Of a DNA stretch of 64,000 nt, positions 10,968 to 22,259 are shown in pieces. The translations under genes were made by a program, and so were the position numbers. The notes under the pieces were generated by a model that saw only the letters and a program-made list of their open reading frames with translations, searched no databases and had not been told where the DNA came from. How positions within the stretch are numbered: position 1 is the first letter of the stretch; each line of letters starts with the position of its first letter. Source of the DNA: Mycogone perniciosa (taxonomy: Eukaryota > Ascomycota > Sordariomycetes > Hypocreales > Hypocreaceae); the NCBI GenBank assembly GCA_025331125.1, contig JAOALB010000077.1, positions 124,001 to 188,000 on the forward strand, given 5' to 3'.

Positions 10968-12814
10968 TTACCACCATTTGCTGGAGGGATCAGGGACGCC
11001 GCCCCATGCAGCATGTCCCAGCTCACTGACATCACTACCGCCCCTCAAAGGGTGGCCAGGAATGCGCTGTGCCATTTGAGAGGCATCGACGCGTTCAAAA
11101 ACATCCAAAGTTGTCATCAAACTCAAGCTGTTGCCATCGGTCGTGAAGCACACTTTGGAAATCCTGTTGTGTTTCTCGTCGTGAAGGATGTTGATAAAAG
11201 CTATGAGATGAGATATAGTCTCATCACTTTCAGTGAGTTGGAGGCCATCCAGAACCCAAATTAACGATGGCGGTGCGTGAATCAAGAGAGCCTGGATTAG
11301 CTGTAACGCCACAGGTACACTCTTCATGCTCCCGTCCAGGAGACTGAAGTGGGTTTTGTTGAGATTGTTAGGCGCCGTGAACTTAGTCGGTAAGAGGTGC
11401 GCGAGCTGTGCGATAACCGAGTATAAAAGGGCTACGAGGCCCGCCTCACAGTGAGACTATGTCTGAAGCTGACTCGAAGCTGTGGCGTTGGCTGCAAAAG
11501 AACGACACACAAGGTATGCCGGCTTGTATGCTGGCGCTACAAAGGCGCATTGCTGCCAGAGAAAGCCTCGACCCATAGATTGCGACTTGCTCGCCCACAA
11601 CCCATATCATCCTTGATTCTGGAGCACTGATCCAAATCTGCATCTGAGTTAAAACCTCCTGTGGCAGGCTCGTTGACGAAGCCGCCAGAACGCCAAAAGA
11701 GATATCCTCCCTCCCATCTTCTAGATATACGGCGATTGGACGAGAAAGTTGCTCAATTTCATAACGAGAACAAAGCTCGTCGGAACCTAATTGCAATATT
11801 AGTATGTGAGTGCCGTTTACCAACTGGCTATAGACTCCTTACTGCCCTCCGAAACGGAATCGGCTTCATCCTCAGCCTCTTCGCTCTGACATTCGCTCAC
11901 AGAGACGGACTCAAATTGTTCAGGTGTATCGAGATACTGAACATGAGAGCTTTGTTCTTTGCTCTTTAGGTCAGCATACTCAGGAGGATGGCAGCCATTG
12001 GATGGACGTACCTTGCATCACCCGCTCCTCGACAGATACCAGAGCCTGAACGGAAGAATATCCCAAGATTTCCTTGGCCCTTTCAAGCTTGCCTCCTAAT
12101 GTGGCTATATCGTCGTTTCGACTTTCGTTTCCTACGCAACGGAGATAGATTAAGTCAACCCTGCCCTCCATGCGGGCTACTCGGCCGTGCTCAATGAGTT
12201 GCGATTCATCTTTGACCCTCTGCACGGTCTTTTTTATAGATTTGACCAAGTCCCCTACCGTATTGTCATAGAAGTTCCTATTTAGCGACGAACGCAGCCT
12301 GATCTTCGATTTTTTGAACCAGTTCATCGCTTGGCAGAAGAGTTTGAAGATCCCCACATAGAGCTCGACGACAAGTCGCCTAATCTCAAGGCTGTCTGAG
12401 ATTTTGACTGTCCTGGTAACAAAGCGTAGGTCGCTAGATGTCTCTACGAGAGCCTTCGAGAAGCCTTCGGCAATCTTACGGTGGTTCGCCGATGCCTGCA
12501 CAATAACTTCAGTAGTCACTCAACATCAAAGGTTGCAAGGGGAGTCATACCTTGACAACTGTCGACACAACGCCTGCAAAGAGAGAAAAGTACTTGTCAC
12601 CACTCGGAATGACGCTGAAGAGGTCTGAGTGGTCGTTCATTGTGTCTAAGAAATCGACAAAGCGACTCTTTGCCTTTCTTAGTCCACCAGACTTTTTAGA
12701 AAGCCATGTATTCTGGGTGTTCATGACTGCCTCCCGTAGAGCTTTAATCGTGGGTATGCTGTCTGGGGCCTCCACGGTAGCCCTGGCGTCGGCAAAACAT
12801 ATGTAAGACCCCAT
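10968..12814 (-). pseudogene. DUF7708-like fungal NLR-associated protein, frameshifted
   Basis: Exons on the minus strand: 12814-12551, 12495-12022, 11963-11843, 11786-11449, then a one-base shift and 11447-10968. Ignoring the extra T at 11448 gives about 558 aa. Residues about 20-120 (IPTIKALREAV, FLDTMNDHSDLFSVIP, then ASANHRKIAEGFSKAL) fit the DUF7708 domain found at the N-terminus of fungal NACHT/ankyrin proteins. Later blocks are AGIPCVSFFCSQRHSF, EAGLVALLYSVIAQL and HAPPSLIWVLDGLQL, which look like a degenerate P-loop/NACHT-type half. The reading frame closes at TGA 11448-11446 exactly between the SFFC and EAGL blocks, which should be continuous. I therefore call a +1 frameshift rather than an intron; a 52-nt intron with donor GTGTCG is the alternative but would delete the SFFC block. 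The first 15 codons are antisense to the AAA gene to the right, so the native N-terminus is probably lost. Confidence 0.6.
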
Positions 12815-13812
12815 TCAATGTGCATCAGGATTAGGATCTACACATGTGCAAGCCAATGCTAATATTTTAATCAATAGACTGCAGGCAAGTAAACTCGTTC
12901 TGAGTCTCAAACGGTCATATTTATGATAACTTGAATAGAATGCATTGCAGAGTATACAGGGCGACCTCTAATGTCTCTAACTTGTGGAGATATTGGCACG
13001 GACGAAGTTTCGATAGAGCCCCAGCTCATGAAATAGTTCAAGCTCGCAGAGAAATGGGGGGCCATCATTCTTATCGACGAAGCAGATGTTTTTCTTGAGA
13101 AACGACAGGTTACTGATCTCAAGCGTAACAGCTTAGTCTCTGGTAAATTCCCCATCATCTCTGATATCACGCTATGGACTCAGAAAGTTCTGCAACAAGG
13201 ATTCTCGAATAGTCTTCCTTCGGTGTATCGAGTATTACCGTGGTGTCATGTTTTTGACGACCAATCGCGTTGGCCATTTCGATGATGCCTTCATATCTCG
13301 AATCCATATCATCATCTTCTATGATAAACTAGGAATTGAAGAGCGGAAGAAGGTTTGGCAGCAATTCTTTGATAAGCTTTGCGATGACCGTGAAGACTTC
13401 GTCATAACCGGACGGGCGAAGAATTACGTCTTTGAAGATGACACGATCTGCAAGATGGAGTGGAACGGGCGAGAGATTCGCAATGGTAACCCATCCTCCT
13501 CTTTATCCCCCTCTTTATCATATCCCATGAACATGGGGATGGCATTGTGTATACTGATTTGCAATTCTCTACACAGCCTTCCAGACAGCTGTGGCTCTTG
13601 CAGATTATAGGTTTATGCAGAAACCCGACAAGACAAAGCATGATCAGCCAACACTTGACCAGCGGGATATCGAACAAGTCTGTAACATGATGCGACAATT
13701 CAAGCAGTACCTGAATGGTGTGCATGGTGCTGATGAAGATGGTCGTGCGTTTTTGTCGAAAGCTAGGAAGTTTAACGAGGCAATGCTGCGAGGTAGTGAT
13801 AAGTCCACTTAG
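12770..13812 (+). pseudogene. AAA ATPase, 5'-truncated, with in-frame stop
   Basis: Pieces at 12770-12802, 12878-12884, 12939-13142, 13213-13485 and 13577-13812 share one frame and rebuild most of a fungal AAA ATPase. Visible blocks are Walker A LHGSPGVGKTY, then TAECIAEYTGRPL, SLTCGDIGTDE, Walker B AIILIDEADVFLE, DLKRNSLVSVFLR, MFLTTNRVGHFDDAFISRIH (sensor 1 and arginine finger) and a helical C-terminus. The 7-nt piece ACTGCAG supplies exactly the residues missing between KTY and ECIAE; its downstream intron would start GCAAGT, a classic GC-AG donor. A TAG at 13034-13036 interrupts the frame between QLMK and FKLAEKW, where the family normally has a residue. The long N-terminal part usual in these proteins (several hundred aa) is missing: homology begins at the Walker A, where the opposite-strand DUF7708-like gene starts. 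Inactive as an ATPase in its present form, in my reading. Confidence 0.65.
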
Positions 13813-15087
13813 CCAAATACTAGGGGAGAGGAAATAAGAAAATTTGCAATTTGTTTCTTTAGTTACAGAGGCAACATGGCTTATCATCTTTCGGAATGCA
13901 ATGAACATTGAGGATGATTACGGAATCACTACCTCACATAGACAAACCGATCCCTTCCGAGTCCATAGCTAGATAAATCGCTAGATTTGGCTGGATGTTG
14001 CAGCTTGTTATTGGGATAGGTGGCTACATTGAAGACAACTCTAGGTGCCCGAATACGCAATGCGTAGCTTTTTCCCCCGTTCGTTTTGGGAGTGCATCTC
14101 TTTTTTTGGCGGCCTTACCTAGGTATATAAAGCTACTGCTAATACAGCAGCAGCTCTATTAAAGTAGCGGCTATAAAAGATAAGCAGATAGTTTTACGGA
14201 GTACTTTAACACACATTAACCTTCCTTCCCCTTCAATTCTTTAACCCCAACTTCCCACTAACGGGCACGGAAAAGCTACAGAGTCGGAGATTATTCATCC
14301 CGGCTGTCGGTGTCATGATCAAATGATCTGCAGTGTCTTTTACGTGTCAATCTGAACCACTTTGTAGTACTATCAACCGTGCTATAACAGAAGGGCGATT
14401 ATATATATATACAAGTATCTATTTTGGCCATGGACTGCAATTTTAGCCCCTTGTGACATACTACTCGTGAGCTAGGGGCCATACATACATACATGTCACC
14501 AAAGATCCCGTCTCAGCCACGTTTTCGGGGGGATGCATCAACCTCCTCCAATGGCTTACCTCGCAATTGTGTCTGCCTTGCCTCGCCACCACAGGCATAC
14601 GTAGACCCCAGCTTTCCCTCGCAAAAGGTCAAATACCCAGACGAAGCCCCAGTAGATTCAAAACCCATGATAAACTAGCCAGAAAGAAATAAAATATCTT
14701 AAAAATTGCCGTAATTATCAGAATCACAAGCTTATGGATATATGCAGTTCGGGATCCCCACTCTGGCTAGCCCCCCCGTATTTCGCATCCGACTTTAAAA
14801 GCTTAAAAGAATACGAAATATACGGCAATACATGAATGGCTCCTGGATTAGGCAACGGCCAAGAAGGCTTATGGGCTGATGGGAGCTGGCTCAGCTTGCT
14901 GTTGGAATGCCGCGCGGTCTCGCATGTAAGAGGAGCATATGAGGAGAGAGAGAGCTCTGTTTAATCGAAGCTATTAGTAGATAACCTGTAACTTTTTCCG
15001 TTTTTCCAGACTTCATCTTTTCCTCTCTACAGCATCGAAAAAATCCTGTTTTACGAGCAACTGACATTGACCAACTCGACTTACACC
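13813..15087. other. Intergenic spacer, AT-rich
   Basis: No gene supported. AT-rich with a TACGGAGTA word near 14196-14206, a (AT)n run at about 14401-14411, a short (ATAC)n run at 14481-14493 and a (GA)n run near 14943-14952. It separates the accessory left arm from the conserved block and ends in the V-ATPase gene promoter. Confidence 0.4.
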
Positions 15088-15863
15088 ATGGATGCCATAT
15101 CAGCTAGCATGTATCGCTGGTATGATCTTCTTTCTCACAATCATGGCAATCACGAGCAAGTAAAAAGCTAACCCACGCAGTCCCATGTACTCCGTCAGTT
15201 CTCTTCAAACAACATAGCCGCAAACCACTAACACAGGCATCACCAGTCCTTCTTTGGAGCCATGGGATGTGCATGCTCCATCGTCCTCACCACCTTCGGC
15301 GCCTCCTACGGCACCGCCAAATCCGCTGGCGCCATCTTCTCCTCTGGCATCCTGCGTCCCGAGCGACTGATGCAGAACACGTGCGTACCACTCTTTGAAC
15401 AGCTCACTTGAACGAAGAGGAAAGGGGCAGCAGGAAGGTATCTAGACTAACACAGTGAGTTGGTAAAGCCTCTGCGCCATCATGGCCCAAATCCTCTCCA
15501 TCTACGGCCTCGTCTCCAGCGTCATCATTTCCGGCGGCATTCAAGAGAAGATGCCCATCCACACGGGCTTCCTCCAACTCGGCGCCGGTCTGGCCGTTGG
15601 TCTCTGCGGCATGGCAGCTGGTTTCGCCATCGGAATCGTCGGCGATGCAGGAGGTTCGTCTCCCCCTCCTCTTGTATATGACCCGACTAGTGAGCTCCCA
15701 GCTGATACAATGTTTAGTCCGAGCTAGCATGCAGCAGCCGCGGTTGTACGTCGGCATGGTTCTCATCCTCATCTTCGCCGAAGTGCTGGGTTTGTATGGC
15801 GTCATCGTGTCCATTCTCATGCTCACCAAGTCCAAGGACACTAGTACCGAATGTTTGTACTGA
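15088..15863 (+). CDS. V-type H+-ATPase proteolipid subunit (c/c' type)
   Basis: Five exons: 15088-15119, 15181-15193, 15247-15380, 15469-15653 and 15718-15863; 169 aa. The exons join as CPMYSSFFGAMG, a known V-ATPase c signature. Four membrane helices are seen; helix 4 carries the proton-binding glutamate in ILIFAEVLGLYG, and the loop IGIVGDAGVRASMQQPR precedes it. These subunits form the membrane ring that moves protons into the vacuole. The protein is closer to Vma3 (c) than to Vma11 (c') in helices 3 and 4. It is diverged in the helix 1-2 loop (AGAIFSSGILRPERLMQNT), where Vma3 normally has SGVGIAAMGVLRPDL. It may therefore be a second c-type paralogue rather than the main subunit. The intron at 15381-15468 uses an AAG acceptor. 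It is tail to tail with VPS18, which also acts at the vacuole. Confidence 0.85.
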
Positions 15864-16044
15864 TCTCGCGGCAAGCAAGCGGAACTTTTATAGACACCAG
15901 TCATCAATGTTGCTCTGAATAGATAGATAATGATCCCACAAAAACCAGTCGCTAAATAAGAATAGAGTCAAGGGGGTATCTATGGTGTCTATAATTCCCG
16001 TGTCGAAGTACATGCATTATATATTCCTGGATGTGAAACACGTC

Positions 16045-19000
16045 TCACAATGCCCATTCTTCAGGGTTGTCATCCTTGGTAATAAATGGCTCGTCTATCC
16101 TCTTGATCGCAAACTCGCTACAAAGTATGCTGCAGGCCTGTCAGTAAAGTAGTTTGAAACTGGCGTGATATGACGAAAAGGGGTCTTACCATGCCGAAGC
16201 CACGAGTGAATCCAGTTCAGCAACCACAGCTTCCCGCCGTAGGCCATTCACAAGGCCTTTGTGTATTTGCATTTGAAGCTCCTTGATCCTGTTAGACCTT
16301 GCCACTCCAGATTGCTCCAGCACCTTTCGCCCCATACAGTCTGAATGGAAGGAATGCTGGCAGGGGAAAACAAAAAATTGTCTGCTGAGCAATGGCAGTC
16401 CACACACATAACACTTCTCCCCAGGCTCCACGATCGCATATCGGTGATCGAGAGCCGCAATGTCCAGTTTGATGTTCGTAGCAGTCTGGGAAGACTCGTC
16501 CATTTCCTTCTTCAAATTATCAATGTTGCGACTGTAGTCTTCGAGTGCCTCGCATATTTCCTCTTTGAAGTCGTCTATGACGACAAAGTCGGGGAAGAAC
16601 GGTATCAGATCCTCAATCTTGAGTAGATCACACCTCTTGAGGAATTCTATAGCCGCTTTGATGCCGTCAGACTGAGAGATGACTTTCCTAGCCACGGCCA
16701 GCCAAAGTTTCTTGCGCAGTGGTGGATTTGACATAGGCCGGTCAGCAATGACTGCTGCTAGTTCGACTTCTTTATGGGACAGAGCCAGGTCAACAGCCTG
16801 GAGATATTGCTCCATGCTCGTGTATATGTGGACACAAGAAAGAGTGCGATGATGCTGGATACACTGTCTCAAGGCAAAATCCGGGTCGTACCGAGGCTCA
16901 TCCCCCTGTGCCTGTAAGTATGACAACAACCCAGACTCATCCTTGGAGGGGTTTGAAGCATATATGGATACAAGCGTGTTGTGGACTGCGGCATCCTTAG
17001 AGTTGAGTTGATAGACCACATAGTTGAGGTATCTTATAGCCTGGTTCTGTGGCGCCGCCTCACTAGAAAAGCCGCGGTTATACTCGAGCAGGGCAGGAAT
17101 GAGTCTTCGTGGATTAAGGTCGGCGTGCCTCATCAGAATGTCTACCGTATCCAGCGCAACGTGCGTCATCAATACGGTACTGTATCGGTAAAAGACCTCG
17201 GGGTCAGTCTGTTTCTTCAGAACATTGAGCACGTCGGTCCATCTTTCGCGTTGAACCCAGTATGACATCACGTAGTTGTAGTCGTTGACAGCATTGGCAA
17301 AGTAGAGAAGCTCCTCTTCTCTACCATGACTGCTGATCACATCATAAACTGTTTTGTGATCAAGGTCGGTCTTGTACTTGTTGACAAAGTCTTGATACTC
17401 TTTTCTCACGGCATCAAGTAACTTTCGGGACTCGGTAGGATTCAGCTTCTCTGACAGTTCTGCTCGCGTGACGATAGTATCGTCCAGTGAGTTGAGCTTC
17501 GCCATGAAGATCTCGATCAACCAGCTTGCGATCATGATCCTCTGCATCGATGCCGACTTCCTCGTTGTAGCGAGCTTAGTAAGGAGAAAGGTGCGTAGGG
17601 CATCAGGTTGGGCATTGTCGATAAGTTTCAGTGCAATCTCCTCAAAGGGTTTGTTGCTCCGGCCATATACTGTAGCTGCTTCGTTCCAATGCCCCTTGCC
17701 AGCGAGATGGTCTCCGTAGGCGGCAGCCACAGTCTCCTTTTGGGTGCGTGACCGAGCTTGCTGCAGAGCCGGCTCAAACTGTTGCTGCTCCATCATAATT
17801 TTCCAGATGTTCCTGTCCTCATCTCGCACCACAATCTCAAAGATCTCCTCGGATGTGAAGAGCCAGAATGTGTTCTTTTGGACATCCACTGAGAACCCAA
17901 TAGGTTGCTGACCGGCCGCGAGCACATCATGCTCGGAAACCATTTCCCCAGTCAACCGGTTTGTGGTGATGACACGGCCGCCAACCAAGTTGACAATATG
18001 CCACTGTGTAAGCGCAATCGCATCGATCATCTCAGATGTCGGCTTGCGTTTTCCTCCCGATTCTTGGCTGACGATGTTAGACCTCGACAGCATCTTGGAT
18101 TCGCTGAATACTTTCGATCCCAACGTGCTGTCTGTGGGTGAGTTCGACAGCCTACCGTGGAAAACGCCGTGAGATGATAGCCACGCATAGGCTCTGTCGG
18201 GCACATCGTCATCGTGGGGGCTTGTATCGGGAGGGTCAGGGGACACGACGAATGTAGAGTTGGCGCCAGGGGATGTCCTTGAAAGTTCATGAACGACGGG
18301 TTGTTCCGACTCAAACAGTCGGGTATAGACAGAACCGCTGCCATCGTGGCCTTGACCGACCTTGCCAACGAGGTGAAATAACCTGCCCTGCGTAGCAATC
18401 ACCACCCTGCGCAAGTCTGATTTGCCATTCAGATTGTCCACCCAGAGGCCGGTAATAGGTCCGTCGGGGAGCTTGTGTAGGTTTTTCAGGTGCTTGACCT
18501 CCTTCTTGTAGAACTCGTTGGATGTCTCGATGAAGGTTTCGTAGATGTTGCCATCCGAGGCTCCAAGGAGAATCTCTCGCGTGGATGCGGTTGGCAATGA
18601 GGGATTCCAGGCTACGCTCTCGATCGACACACCGCGCAGTCTCCCCAACGCTCTCGGCTGCTTCGACTGCGAGTGCAGATAGTAATTCTCCCCGAGGGCT
18701 GTGCAGACTAGCAAATGCGAGGCCGTGGGATCGAGGAACATGCGCCGTATGGTGCCAACTTCGGACGGCTTCTTCGGTAAATCAATATCTAAATCAAGAC
18801 GTCAGCTACCAAGCTGTCCGTTTCAGTCGCAAACGGCCAACGGTAGAGCACTCACCGTCAATGTCTTCCGGCCGGTTCAGATCAATGCGGAGGATGCGGC
18901 CATTGGAGAGGGCCAGGATGATGACATTATTCGCGACCTGCGCAGCGACAAAGTCCGCGGCGATTGAGAACTGCAGCTGCACGCTCTCGACAGTGAAGAT

Positions 19001-19084
19001 GGGCAGCTCGCCGCCATTCTCCAGGTCCGCAGTGCCGTTGGCGGCGGCGACAGCGACGAATCCCTCGTTCGGATCGAGCGACAT
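16045..19084 (-). CDS. vps18: Vacuolar sorting protein 18 (HOPS/CORVET subunit)
   Basis: Three exons on the minus strand: 19084-18856, 18788-16190 and 16129-16045; 970 aa, the normal length for Vps18. The N-terminal beta-propeller region includes RPEDIDDIDLPKKPSEVG across intron 1. The middle is an alpha-solenoid with clathrin-heavy-chain-like repeats. The C-terminal RING starts CYVCGLPLLSRQFFVFPCQHSFH. The last exon adds ACILCSEFAIKRIDEPF and NPEEWAL, supplying the final CxxC of the RING; stopping at the TAA at 16186 would lose it, so the intron 16130-16189 is needed. Vps18 is a core subunit shared by the HOPS and CORVET tethering complexes, which drive endosome and vacuole fusion together with Rab GTPases and SNAREs. 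The gene starts in a short CpG-rich leader and is single copy in most fungi. Confidence 0.95.
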
Positions 19085-20748
19085 GGCGGATCGTTTCAGA
19101 GCAGCATTCTCGGCGAGTGGTCTGTCCGAAGGTCCGGGTTCCCGCTGCGGACAGCAAGAAGGCAGATGGATAGATGGTCTGGTGTCGCAGTTGGAGCTGA
19201 GGGGGGAGCTTGATTGAAGCTTGGGTTACTGTTAAGGGTGCTTGGGGCTGCGTCAGTGATGCGACGCCAGCTTACTGGGGAGTTGTGGCGCATTCGTCAT
19301 TGGCTCTTGAGCGCCACATGCATTTCAGCCTTGCTGAACAGTGAACAGCCACAGCTTACTTCTTTAGGCAGGCAACGAGCCTCCCAAGGCAAAGTCTTAT
19401 TATTATAGACAATGAACATACGGAGCAGGTATGTTTGGATATCATGTATTATTATTCAGTACCACTTTTTTTATCCTTCAACAAAAATGAACCCACACAT
19501 GTCGCTCATCCCATGCTAGTATTTTAAATACCGAACCAGGTGCAAGGTGTAAGTAATGCCAAAACCTGTCGTTTCGTAGTGATTCAAACATTTCCCCCCA
19601 AATCGTATATCACATCATCTTCCCGAGTCAAGGCATGGCTGGTGATTTTTTTGCATTTGCAATACATAGCTGAAATTGTAAAATGTGTCCAGAGAAACTA
19701 AGAATCGCAGCGTCACAGGGTATCTTCCAATTCTGGCGAATGCAAGGCCATCACCACTGGGTTGGCCATGAGATCCGTGGTTGCTGGCAAAGGCAGCTCC
19801 CCGCTTCATGCCAGTTTACTCTTATCGTATCGTAAAATTCGTGATTGAAAGGGATTGTGCCCGTGCATATCTCTCTCATCAGCCGATAGATGGCATCAAG
19901 ATGAAAACCTGTCATGAATAGAGAGAATCACCAGGCCGGTTGTATAGGGCCTGTAATAAGAAAGACGCGGGTCTTTCTGCACAAGACGAAACGGTACAAC
20001 ACCCTCCACTGGAAACCATCTCGAATCCGTAGCATTAATTCTCATGACCACAATGAATTGTTTGTCCATCGAACAAGGTCAACTGAGTCAATGTCCCGTG
20101 CCGCAACTTTTTTTCACAATTGCGTCTTTCCCCTATTCACCAGCCAAACCTTGACCCTAAACGGCCACACCTGACAGATCCGCAAGTTGTGTAAGAGCCG
20201 AATGCATGTGGTAGAATCTCCATGTCGTCATTGGAGGCTAACTTGCTAATCCGCGGTATTGCTCGAGCTATAGCCTTATAAATTTGATGTATCCAATACT
20301 TGGCAACATCCAAGACGGGGAGATCCATTGGCATGCAAATGATTGAAAATCGCTTCTTGGGACTATGCCGCCATGTAGTCATCCCTTCTCCACTCAGTGT
20401 GAAAAGGCAGATTTATTTTCCAACTCCATAGTCCCCACTTCCAGATCTTGATTTGATCGAAGCTCGCGACATGAGCAGATGCCGGTGTTATCCAGTGCCT
20501 AATGTGTCTCGGTTTGGTTGTCATCATCATATTGGCCAAGGTTCGAATTCAAGTCATTGGATTTCGAGTTTGGCGACAACTTGATTTGTTTGAGGAAAGT
20601 CAGGGGGGAGATCGAGGTTGGCGTGTTGTCCAGTAGAGTGGACTCGGTTAATCGAGGCAGCAAATTGGCTGTAAGCCAAGGTTATGACTGGGGACCAAGG
20701 CTGTCGAGGTGCGAGAATCCAAATTGCTACCGTTGAGGGCTAGTTCGT
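19085..20748. other. Intergenic spacer
   Basis: Promoter of VPS18 at the left, 3' region of the methyltransferase gene at the right. No coding sequence is supported; the minus-strand open frames at 19615-19809 and 20137-20382 show no domain or splice-consistent partner. Confidence 0.4.
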
Positions 20749-22259
20749 TCAATGCGCATGACTATTCGATCCTCCAGATTCATAATCGTGGAATCCATCT
20801 GAGCCGTTGCATGATGAGTGTGCCCCATTTGGTTCTGGTTCACACGGGGGAGTCTGTTCGTCTCGCTCGTACTCTGAATACGGCGAGTCTGGAGGCCAAG
20901 GGACGGCTGAGGGCGGCGCATCCAAGGGTTTTCTCGCCACAATAATACGCAGCTTGATGAGAAGAGTCTTTGCTGTCGCAGGATCCCTCGCCAAATGAGC
21001 CAATTCCCAGGCCGCCCGCTCGCAAGCTGATTTACACACCTCCGGGTCCCAGTCCATGTACTCGGTGAGTAGGCGTAAGCATATGGCTTCCAGCGCATCT
21101 AGACATGCTATTAACCATATCTTGCCCATCGATTGCTCTGCCGCAGTGATTGGGATGGTATATTCTGTGCTTCTGACATCGACAAAACCAGCATCAATGA
21201 ACTTATGCGGCTCTAAATGTTGTATGCCTCGTTTCCGGCCTGCCAATTCTGCTGCAATACCAACATCTCGGAAAAGGTCGTAAATAGGTGAGTCAGGTTG
21301 GAAGTGTGTAAGGAATTTGCTCAGGCCGTCCTCTGAGATGTCAAAGTCCTGAACCTCTATCCAACCACCTGGTTTAAGCGAGTAGTACACGCTACCGTAG
21401 ATAAAACTCCAATTTCGAAAGGCACCTTGGAGCAATCGAAAATGGATCAAGTCGTAATGATCGGGAGGTCGATCCCAATCCTCAGCATCTTCCACCTCGA
21501 AGAAGACGTTTATGGGGACGCTCTGGGTCTCCTGAATAGGAGATATGTCGGTGCCCACGACTTCGCAATGAGAATACAGTTCAGCAAAGCGAATAGCCCA
21601 TTCACCTGTGCCTGTGCCTACGTCCAGGACATGTGTAGGGCATTGAATTGGCGCAAGGGTGAGTTCGTTATCGAGCACGTGCAGCAGAACCTGATGCTGC
21701 AGTGTGAGGCGCAACTGTTCAAGTTCGTCATTGGGCATAAAGTAGTGCCGGCAGTAGCGGCGGCCGTGAATCTCCCGGTAGTCAATTTCCCTGGTCCACA
21801 AGGATCTCGTTGAAGAGCCCCTAAAATGAGAATCATGTTAGAATGAATGAATGAAACACGTTGAAGTCTATCTGCCTTGCCGTAGGACAGCTCAAGCGAA
21901 GCAACAAATTTCCCAACTTACATGTCTGAAGCTATGGTCCGCGAGTCTCCCGAAACGAAGTGTCCTCCTGTTCTGGATCGGGGAAACTGGCTGGCAGGAT
22001 AAATGGACACTGTCTCGACGCCCTCGTCATCAGTGTCCTCAAGGACCGCGGGGGTATCGTCCACGTCCTCCTCGGTGCCCATTAGGCTCGTCATGGCTGT
22101 AGCGGGCGCGTCACTGGCAGTGATGCTGCTCATAGTGCCGTCAGTGGAGGGTCTCGCGCTATGCGGCGCATTCGATTCGTGAGAGGCCATTGCATCGGAC
22201 CCGTTCTGTGGCGCTCGTTGACGCGCCCCTTTCCGGCCTTTTCGTCTCCTGGGCGCCAT
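20749..22259 (-). CDS. LaeA-like SAM-dependent methyltransferase
   Basis: Two exons, 22259-21922 and 21820-20749, joined across a 101-nt intron (donor GTAAGT, acceptor TTTTAG); 469 aa. Residues 1 to about 112 are disordered and start with the basic run MAPRRRKGRKGARQR; acidic and Ser/Thr-rich sequence follows. The methyltransferase fold has the SAM motif HVLDVGTGTGEWAIRFAE, then VVGTDISPIQ, DLIHFRLLQGAFRNW and PGGWIEVQDF. These are the usual blocks of the fungal LaeA/Llm (TAM domain) group. LaeA works in the nucleus in the velvet complex and controls secondary-metabolite clusters; most relatives of this length are LaeA-like proteins of less clear role. No metabolite cluster is seen around it. 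ATG 22259 is the first ATG of a frame open for about 140 codons upstream. A 13-codon upstream ORF (22344-22303) ends 43 nt before it. Confidence 0.85.

Noticed and set aside
16186..16188. TAA as the stop codon of vps18
   Set aside because: It overlaps a good donor (GTAAGACC), and the next exon supplies the last RING cysteines and the family's C-terminus.
18585..19217. 210-aa plus-strand frame over the vps18 start
   Set aside because: Antisense shadow of the GC-rich vps18 coding sequence; Arg/Ser-rich without domain.
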